Source of the DNA: a bacterium
GTDB taxonomy: Bacteria > Spirochaetota > Spirochaetia > JABEVK01
Length of the DNA: 19,713 nt
Assembly (NCBI GenBank): GCA_021782055.1
Contig: JAJXVP010000033.1
Coordinates: 1 to 19,713 of the forward strand
Direction: 5' to 3'
Shown here: positions 14,395-19,713 of the stretch, piece after piece
How the letters are laid out: each line of letters begins with the position of its first letter
How positions within the stretch are numbered: the stretch's first letter is position 1
Notes under the pieces: generated by a model
What the model was told of the DNA's origin: nothing
The model's input: the letters and a program-made list of their open reading frames with translations, nothing else
Databases searched by the model: none
Program-made: the position numbers and the translations under genes

Positions 14395-14408
14395 TTGACC
14401 AAGATCAA
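14395..14408 (-). promoter_or_regulatory. FNR/Dnr-type binding site upstream of the hemerythrin gene
   Basis: TTGACCAAGATCAA matches the FNR consensus TTGAT-N4-ATCAA at nine of ten defined positions. It lies 55 bp before the ATG of the hemerythrin gene. A -10-like CATTAA on the minus strand at 14370-14375 would place the start near 14363 and the site at about -39, close to the -41.5 position of class II activation by Crp/Fnr proteins. The likely binder is the Crp/Fnr regulator encoded just upstream, whose recognition helix has the matching E..SR residues. Confidence 0.65.
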
Positions 14409-14467
14409 GAAAACTCAGGAATTTTTGCGATGTTTTGGGGCACAAAGTCGGTGGACGCAAAAAGGCT

Positions 14468-15112
14468 CTACGTCGCCGCCCCTCGAAGCCGTGCACACGA
14501 AACGACCTGAAGCGTGCTCCCCTCGATCTCAAGGAGATTTTCGTCCTCAAGCTGACGAAATACGCGTGAAAGCGTCTCGGGAGTCATCCCCAGCTCTTGG
14601 GCAATTTCTCGTTTCTTTTTAGGAAAGGGAAAACGACAGTGCGAAAACTTGCCAGGACAGCCGTTGTGAGCAGGACACAAACTAAGAATATACTGGACAA
14701 TTCGTTCGCGAGCCCCAAGAATGGTTAACTGCTCGATCCGTTTGTTGAGTCGTAAACATTTTTTGGCTAAAAGTCTCAAAAAGAAAGCACTTACTTCACT
14801 GTCACTATTTTTTAAAATTTCATCGCGATGAATCTGTACCAACCGACAGTCTTTGGTAACAACCGCCTGGGCAGGGTACGTGCTTTCGGCAAACAACAAA
14901 GCCTCGGCACACCAATCACCGGCAGGGATTTTCGTCAGTTCTACTTCATGGCCCGACGCAGACAACAACCGCAACGATAGCTCACCGGCTTCCACATAAA
15001 AGCAATAGGAGGCGGGGTCCTCTTGCAGAAACAAAATCGTTCCTGCCTCAAGTTGACGCCGCCGACCTAACCCAGATAAGGCGACTGGTAAAGCCGAACC
15101 CAAGCTGTCCAT
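14468..15112 (-). CDS. Crp/Fnr-family transcription regulator, Dnr/NnrR-like
   Basis: A 214-residue regulator with a cyclic-nucleotide-type beta-roll (about 12-105), a dimerisation helix (about 108-143) and a Crp-type winged helix (about 163-207). The recognition helix TPETLSRVFRQLE (177-189) has E179, S182 and R183, the FNR-type set that reads TTGAT half-sites. The loop GDWCAEALLFAESTYPAQA (65-83) has Pro where cAMP-binding Crp has the phosphate-binding Arg, and resembles NO-responsive Dnr/NnrR regulators. There is no FNR-type N-terminal cysteine cluster, but C146, C152 and C159 with H149 and H158 cluster just before the winged helix. Gene start lacks a well-spaced Shine-Dalgarno sequence. 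It follows the cyclase gene by 22 bp, probably in one operon, and is likely to regulate the hemerythrin gene downstream. Confidence 0.9.
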   Translation of the reverse strand: MDSLGSALPVALSGLGRRRQLEAGTILFLQEDPASYCFYVEAGELSLRLLSASGHEVELTKIPAGDWCAEALLFAESTYPAQAVVTKDCRLVQIHRDEILKNSDSEVSAFFLRLLAKKCLRLNKRIEQLTILGARERIVQYILSLCPAHNGCPGKFSHCRFPFPKKKREIAQELGMTPETLSRVFRQLEDENLLEIEGSTLQVVSCARLRGAAT

Positions 15113-15134
15113 CGGTTTGTTTTTTTCCTTGACC

Positions 15135-16550
15135 TTACATCACCCGATAGACCAAAAAGTTTTCTTGGTCGGGCGAGACAATGCCATCCCAGCTTGCCTC
15201 GGGAGGGTTCCGTTTAAAAAAGATACAGCGTTCCATGTACCGCGCTGCCACAGGGTCATCCGGATAGGCGTCCAGACTGCGGGTTAGTGACAAAAGTGCT
15301 TTGTCCCACTCGCGGGCTTTGTAAAAGGAAATCCCTGACAACAAGAACGGGTACGCATTGTCTTTACTCTCTACGGTGGCCTTATCGTCGAAGTCGTACA
15401 CCTCGTAGATCACCTCGGGAGTCTCGCGTCCTTTAACCCGAATCGAGTCGACTTCACGAATCTTGTACTGACCTGGGTCGGCTAAAGCATGAAAGGTCGA
15501 CTGACTAATCAAGATTCGGGTATGATAAAGCTTAGTGAGAGTCTCAACACGTTTAGCGACAGATACCGGGTTACCAATACTGGTCGAGTCCATGCGCGAT
15601 ACAGACCCTACGGTGCCGATGACGACATTGCCGCTCGAGATACCCATCCCTACTAAAATCTCTTTTTGACCGCCGAAGCGTCGGGTTTCATTGAAACGAA
15701 TCAGGTGTCGTTGAATGTCCAGGGCAGCCTGCACCGCATCATCAGCGTGCTTATGATCAAAAATCGCCATAAACCCATCGCCCAGGTACTTATCGATGGC
15801 TCCATTATGAGCTTGAATGATGTCGTTCATCTCGGCCAAGTAATCATTCAAGAACCCCGTAATCTCGTTTGGCTCCAACCCTTCGGCTAACGTGGTAAAC
15901 GACCGGATATCGAGAAAAAGCACACTAGCTTCGCAGGTTTCGGCTTCGCCCAACCGGATTCTTTCGATGCCTTCCCGCGTGATACGTTTGAGGTACTTTG
16001 GGGGGACAAACAGCTCAAAGGCCTTCATCGTGCGGTGTAGCTTTTCGTAGGCTAAAGCGTTTTCGATGCTGATCGCCATTAGTGAGCTGAACGCTTCTAA
16101 CTCATCGACATCATTGGCGGTAAACTCGCCGCCTCCGACCTTATTCAAAACCTGGACCACCCCGATGATGTTGCCATCTTTGTTTCGAATTGGCATGGTC
16201 AGCAAAGCCTGGGTACGAAACCCTGTCTGCTGGTCAATCTCGCGATTAAACCGGGGGTCGGCATAGGCATCGACGATATTCACAGTTTCGCCGGTCCGAG
16301 CCGCATACCCGGCCAAGCCTCGGTCCACAGCAAAACGGATCTCTTGAATTCCTGAACCCGAAAAAACCTTCGAGTATAGTTGCCCCCGTTCTGCATCAAT
16401 AAGGAACAAGGTGCTCCGCTGTGCCCCAACGACCGAGCAAGTTTCGGCGATAAGAGTTTGAAGAAGGGAGGTAAGATCAAGCTCAGTCATAATGCGCTTG
16501 GTCGCCTCAATCAACTTTTGATGACGTTTGGAATGGGAAATCTCTGACAC
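15135..16550 (-). CDS. GAF-domain class III adenylate/guanylate cyclase
   Basis: A 471-residue cytosolic signalling protein. An N-terminal GAF domain (about 25-170) leads through a linker helix (FELFVPPKYLKRI) into a class III cyclase domain (about 205-385). Metal-binding aspartates are D214 in LFLDIRSFT and D258 in DKYLGDGFM; K254 fits an adenine-selecting lysine; R334 is the transition-state arginine. The partner asparagine of the V-N-x-A-x-R motif is replaced by serine (S330 in GNPVSVAKR), so activity may be reduced or altered. Residues 395-445 look like a single TPR-type helix pair. The start is GTG at 16550 with AAGGGGGG upstream. It lies 30 bp after leuS and 22 bp before the Crp/Fnr gene. 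The product would be cAMP (less likely cGMP), if active. Confidence 0.9.
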   Translation of the reverse strand: MSEISHSKRHQKLIEATKRIMTELDLTSLLQTLIAETCSVVGAQRSTLFLIDAERGQLYSKVFSGSGIQEIRFAVDRGLAGYAARTGETVNIVDAYADPRFNREIDQQTGFRTQALLTMPIRNKDGNIIGVVQVLNKVGGGEFTANDVDELEAFSSLMAISIENALAYEKLHRTMKAFELFVPPKYLKRITREGIERIRLGEAETCEASVLFLDIRSFTTLAEGLEPNEITGFLNDYLAEMNDIIQAHNGAIDKYLGDGFMAIFDHKHADDAVQAALDIQRHLIRFNETRRFGGQKEILVGMGISSGNVVIGTVGSVSRMDSTSIGNPVSVAKRVETLTKLYHTRILISQSTFHALADPGQYKIREVDSIRVKGRETPEVIYEVYDFDDKATVESKDNAYPFLLSGISFYKAREWDKALLSLTRSLDAYPDDPVAARYMERCIFFKRNPPEASWDGIVSPDQENFLVYRVM

Positions 16551-16580
16551 GAACCGCCCCCCTTCTCTTATCGGCCTTTT

Positions 16581-19019
16581 TTAGCCTTGCACAACAATAT
16601 TAACAAGTTTGTTTGGCACTGTAATAATCTTGACAATTGTCTTGCCTTCAGTCAGCGCCGTGATCCGAGAATCGCGCCGTGCTAGCTCTTCCATCTGCGC
16701 TGGGGTTAACCCCGCAGGCACGGTCAGGCGGGAACGAATCTTGCCGTTAATTTGAAACACCATTTCGATCTCGTCATCCTGACAAAGGGCCTCGTCCCAC
16801 ACTGGCCAAGCCTCGTGTGAAACGCTGGGTTTTTCGCCCAACCTTTCCCAGAGTTCTTCTGCTAAGTGCGGAGCGTAGGGCGAAAGCAGGATCACAAACG
16901 TCCGCCACAGGGAACGGGGGAACGAGGTAAAGGTGTCCGCTTCGTTCAAAAAGACCATCATCGCACTAATCGCGGTATTAAAGCTCAAGCTCTCGGTGTC
17001 TTGGGTAACTTTTTTGATCGTTTTGTGCAAAACCTTGAGTTGCGCCTTGGTGGGAGCTTCGTCGGTAAACGAGGCTTCACCCAGGCGCCAGATTCGGTTT
17101 AAGAACCGTGAGGCGCCAGCCACCCCGTTGGTGTTCCACGGTTTTGAATCTTGCAGGGGCCCCATGAACATCTCGTACACCCGCAAGGTGTCCGCACCGT
17201 ATTCGCGAACAATCTCATCGGGATTGACGACGTTGCCCGTACTTTTTGACATCTTTTGGCCGTTCTCGCCCAGGATCATGCCCTGGTTTACCAGTCGTTG
17301 GAACGGCTCGGGGGTAGCCACCAGCCCCAGGTCAAACAAGACCTTGTGCCAAAAGCGAGCGTACAAAAGGTGTAAGACAGCGTGCTCGGCCCCGCCGACA
17401 TAAAGGTCGACGGGCATCCAATAGGCAACTTTGTCGGGGTCAGCAAAGGCGGTTGTATTCTTGGGGTCAAGGTAGCGCAAATAATACCAGCAGGAACCAG
17501 CCCACTGCGGCATGGTGTTCGTCTCGCGCTTGGCGGGTTTTCCACACACCGGGCAAGTCGTGTTGACCCAGCTGTCTATCGCGGCCAGCGGGCTTTCGCC
17601 TGTTCCGGTCGGTGCATAGCTTTTCACTTCAGGCAACCGAAGTGGGAGTTCACGTTCTGACAGAGGCACAATGCCATGTTCAGGGCAGTGAACCACAGGG
17701 ATGGGTTCGCCCCAATACCGCTGGCGACTAAAGATCCAGTCGCGCAGTTTGTAGTTGACCGAAAGACGGCCCCGTCCCTCTTTTTCGAGCTTGGCCGTTA
17801 CAGCTTTCTTAACCTTTTCGCTGGGTTGGCTGTCAAACTCGCCTGAGTTCACCATCACGCCGGGACCTGTATAACATTCGGTGAGCGTCTCGGGCTTGCC
17901 GGTGGGTGAAATCACAGGAATGACCTCAAGCCCAAACTGACGGGCAAACGCCCAGTCACGCGTATCATGAGCAGGAACAGCCATGATGGCACCAAAGCCG
18001 TAACCGGCAAGAACATAATCCGAAATCCAAATAGGAACCCGCTTTCCATTCACAGGGTTGATCGCGTAGGCACCGGTAAAGACACCCGTCTTCTCTTTGG
18101 CCAGGTCCGTCCGCTCAAGGTCGCTCTTGCGACGAGCTTGATCTTGGTAGTCGTGCACGGCGTGTAGCTGTTCGGGTGTTGTTATCTTGTCGACCAGCGC
18201 ATGGTCAGGAGCCAACACCATGTAGGTCACCCCGTAAAGGGTGTCTGGCCGGGTTGTAAAGATCCAAAAGGATAGGGGCTTGCCCGTCTCATCACGAAGA
18301 TTTTCGACTTCGAACAAAACGTCGGCGCCTTCCGAGCGGCCAATCCAGTTCCTTTGCATTGTCTTAATGCTCTCGCTCCAGTCTAAAAGATCGAGATCTT
18401 TTTCGAGGCGATCGGCATAGGCGGTAATCTTGAGCACCCACTGACGCAGGTTACGACGCTCGACCACCGTTCCACAGCGGTCACACTTGCCATCGACAAC
18501 CTCTTCGTTGGCCAAGCCCGTTTGACAACTGGGACACCAGTTAATGGGCATCAAGGCTTCGTAGGCCAGCCCTTTCTTAAACAGTTGAAGAAAGATCCAT
18601 TGGGTCCAGCGGTAGTATTCGGGGGTGTGCGTCGAAACCTCGCGGTCCCAGTCGTACGAAAACCCCAAGCTTTGGATTTGCTGGCGGAAGCGGTCGATGT
18701 TCGCTGTTGTGGTTGCCTCGGGGTGGGTTCCTGTTTTAATTGCATAGTTTTCGGCAGGTAACCCAAAGCTGTCAAAACCCATGGGGTGAAGAACATTGTA
18801 CCCCTGATGACGGCGAAAGCGGCACCAGATGTCGGTGGCGGTGTAGCCCTCGGGGTGGCCGACGTGGAGACCTGCCCCCGAAGGGTACGGGAACATATCC
18901 AGAACGTAGAGTCGTTTGTCCTCGGGTACCGATGGGTCCTCGACCGCACGAAAAGTCTTATTCTGGGCCCAAAAGTTTTGCCACTTGGGTTCAAGCGTTT
19001 CATAGGGATACTTGCTCAT
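16581..19019 (-). CDS. leuS: Leucyl-tRNA synthetase
   Basis: A complete 812-residue class I synthetase that charges tRNA-Leu with leucine in the cytoplasm. The ATP site HIGH motif appears as HVGH (52-55) in [15 protein letters not shown], and KMSKS is at 589-593. The inserted CP1 editing domain (about 225-420) has TTRPDT at 255-260 and the catalytic-region HDTRD at 351-355, so post-transfer editing is expected to work. Cysteine pairs C162/C165 and C179/C182 form a zinc-type site, and C445, C489 and C492 add a second cysteine group. The length is usual for bacterial leuS. The ATG has no Shine-Dalgarno sequence; a promoter sits almost against it. The cyclase gene follows 30 bp later, so this housekeeping gene may share a transcript with signalling genes. 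Confidence 0.98.
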   Translation of the reverse strand: MSKYPYETLEPKWQNFWAQNKTFRAVEDPSVPEDKRLYVLDMFPYPSGAGLHVGHPEGYTATDIWCRFRRHQGYNVLHPMGFDSFGLPAENYAIKTGTHPEATTTANIDRFRQQIQSLGFSYDWDREVSTHTPEYYRWTQWIFLQLFKKGLAYEALMPINWCPSCQTGLANEEVVDGKCDRCGTVVERRNLRQWVLKITAYADRLEKDLDLLDWSESIKTMQRNWIGRSEGADVLFEVENLRDETGKPLSFWIFTTRPDTLYGVTYMVLAPDHALVDKITTPEQLHAVHDYQDQARRKSDLERTDLAKEKTGVFTGAYAINPVNGKRVPIWISDYVLAGYGFGAIMAVPAHDTRDWAFARQFGLEVIPVISPTGKPETLTECYTGPGVMVNSGEFDSQPSEKVKKAVTAKLEKEGRGRLSVNYKLRDWIFSRQRYWGEPIPVVHCPEHGIVPLSERELPLRLPEVKSYAPTGTGESPLAAIDSWVNTTCPVCGKPAKRETNTMPQWAGSCWYYLRYLDPKNTTAFADPDKVAYWMPVDLYVGGAEHAVLHLLYARFWHKVLFDLGLVATPEPFQRLVNQGMILGENGQKMSKSTGNVVNPDEIVREYGADTLRVYEMFMGPLQDSKPWNTNGVAGASRFLNRIWRLGEASFTDEAPTKAQLKVLHKTIKKVTQDTESLSFNTAISAMMVFLNEADTFTSFPRSLWRTFVILLSPYAPHLAEELWERLGEKPSVSHEAWPVWDEALCQDDEIEMVFQINGKIRSRLTVPAGLTPAQMEELARRDSRITALTEGKTIVKIITVPNKLVNIVVQG

Positions 19020-19027
19020 AGAAAACT

Positions 19028-19057
19028 ATTTTAGCCGAGCGTTTGATTGGGGGTCAA
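19028..19057 (-). promoter_or_regulatory. Putative leuS promoter adjacent to the start codon
   Basis: On the minus strand TTGACC (19052-19057), an 18-bp spacer and TAAAAT (19028-19033) each match the sigma-70 consensus at five of six bases. The predicted start is at about 19020-19022, within one to three bases of the leuS ATG. The -35 overlaps the stop codon of the upstream kinase gene. If real, leuS has a leaderless mRNA of its own besides any read-through. Confidence 0.5.
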
Positions 19058-19713
19058 TGCAACGTATTCTCTTTTGGTCCGGTCTGGGGCTCTTTTGAAA
19101 GGGGTAGAGTTAAGGTAAAAGTCGTTCCTTGAGCCTCTGAACTGGTCACGGCTACCGTGCCACCATGCATTTCGATCAGGGCTTTGACAATCGAAAGACC
19201 CAGCCCATAACCTTTTTCTTTCATGGTGGATTTCGAGCGCCAAAAACGCTCAAAGACCTGCTCGGTTTCTTTGGCAGGAATCACAGAACCCACATCGTGA
19301 ACCGTGAGCGTCACCATTCTGTCGGCGGCCGCTCGTACCAAGATGTCGGTGCGGGGCCGCGCGTACTTGATCGCATTATCGACAAGATTAAACACCGCCT
19401 GCTGTAGCTTAAACCTATCGGCTTTGATCGTTAACGCAGGGTCGCACTCTAAAACCAAGCTCAGGTGCCGGGAATCCGCTAGTTTTTCTAGCTGGGCCAC
19501 CACCTCAGCTAAAACCTCGGCCAGGTTAAACTCTGAAATTTCTAGTTGCAATTCTTGTGCATCGAAGCGGGCCAATTTGAGCAAGTTTTCTACAATGGCC
19601 GACATCCGTTCGGTTTCTTCGAGGTTCGAGGCAAGAATCTCGCGATATTCGGCCAGAGCCCGCTGTTTTTTTAAGGCGACCTCGAGCTCGCCCCGCATGA
19701 CGGCCAAAGGGGT
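19054..19713 (-). CDS. Sensor histidine kinase, C-terminal part (cut by window edge)
   Basis: The 219 visible residues form the end of a two-component sensor kinase. They begin TPLAVMRGELEVAL, which normally follows the phosphoaccepting H-E-L-R, so the histidine lies just outside the window. Next come the second dimerisation helix (ERMSAIVENLLKLAR) and the ATP-binding domain: N-box NLVDNAIKYA, G1 box HDVGSVIPAKE, F-box VFERFWRSKS and G2 box GYGLGLSIVKAL. The G1 box has valine where D-x-G-x-G expects the second glycine, a mild departure. Sensor and HAMP regions, and any response regulator, must lie to the right. It stops 34 bp before leuS on the same strand. Confidence 0.92.
   Translation of the reverse strand, partial: TPLAVMRGELEVALKKQRALAEYREILASNLEETERMSAIVENLLKLARFDAQELQLEISEFNLAEVLAEVVAQLEKLADSRHLSLVLECDPALTIKADRFKLQQAVFNLVDNAIKYARPRTDILVRAAADRMVTLTVHDVGSVIPAKETEQVFERFWRSKSTMKEKGYGLGLSIVKALIEMHGGTVAVTSSEAQGTTFTLTLPLSKEPQTGPKENTLH

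Noticed and set aside
14468..16550. Reading the cyclase and Crp-like gene as a simple cAMP producer-receptor pair
   Set aside because: The regulator lacks the cAMP phosphate-binding arginine and the cyclase lacks a key catalytic asparagine, so adjacency alone does not support it.
18551..19003. A 150-codon alternate frame inside leuS
   Set aside because: It overlaps a fully conserved synthetase sequence in another frame and shows low-complexity Arg/Thr/Pro composition typical of a shadow frame.
19043..19057. TTGAT and GTCAA half-sites before leuS resembling an FNR box
   Set aside because: The half-sites TTGA and TCAA are separated by seven bases, not six, which puts them out of register for a Crp/Fnr dimer; the right half is better explained as the -35 hexamer.
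1..19713. CRISPR arrays, tRNA or rRNA genes, insertion sequences, prophage genes
   Set aside because: No regularly spaced repeats, tRNA-like cloverleaf, transposase or phage-type protein was seen on either strand.

Overview
The window reads as a stretch of bacterial chromosome, roughly 50% GC, packed with fifteen complete protein genes and one cut by the right edge. I see no tRNA, rRNA, CRISPR, transposase or phage gene. No gene-free stretch exceeds about 220 bases. The best guess for the source is a spirochaete. The reasons are a 529-residue soluble helical protein resembling a spirochaete-restricted family (DUF5312-like, from memory), lipoproteins with loose LVSSC and LATSC lipoboxes, a GAF-class III cyclase typical of that phylum, and a class I/II aminotransferase of a type I associate with Treponema and Spirochaeta relatives. 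This is inference; no marker in the window proves it.

Layout. Positions 1-53 hold the tail of an upstream unit and its terminator. 72-1253 (+) is a lipoprotein with two DTG aspartic-protease motifs and a PDZ-like end, convergent with the 529-residue protein (1228-2799, -); their 3' ends overlap by 26 bp. A divergent region with a 12-bp palindrome separates that gene from an aminotransferase / solute-binding lipoprotein pair (2878-5396, +, 4-nt overlap). A MalK/MsmX-type ATPase (5490-6611, +) follows with its own promoter and a strong terminator. Next come a U32-family protein, an ECF sigma factor and a two-helix membrane protein (6746-8972, +), then a BASS-family transporter (9050-10057, +). 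A seven-helix membrane protein with an AraC-type DNA-binding end (10274-11350) precedes a 765-residue GAF protein of unknown function (11470-13767).

The right third is all on the minus strand. In transcription order it holds the C-terminal half of a histidine kinase (window edge to 19054), leuS (19019-16581), a GAF/class III nucleotidyl cyclase (16550-15135), a Crp/Fnr-family regulator (15112-14468) and a hemerythrin-like protein (14340-13792). Gaps are short except for the 127 bp between the last two genes, which contain an FNR/Dnr-type site, TTGACCAAGATCAA.

How the genes may work together. The regulator-hemerythrin pair looks like an oxygen or nitric-oxide response unit: the regulator carries the FNR-type E..SR recognition residues, lacks the cAMP-binding arginine, and a matching site lies where it could activate the hemerythrin gene. 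The neighbouring cyclase has lost the canonical transition-state asparagine. The sigma factor and two-helix protein look like a small signalling unit, and so do the membrane AraC protein and the GAF protein. Several genes (the protease-like lipoprotein, leuS, the membrane AraC gene) have promoter-like hexamers almost touching the ATG and no Shine-Dalgarno sequence, suggesting very short or leaderless mRNAs, while others have a strong AGGAGG.
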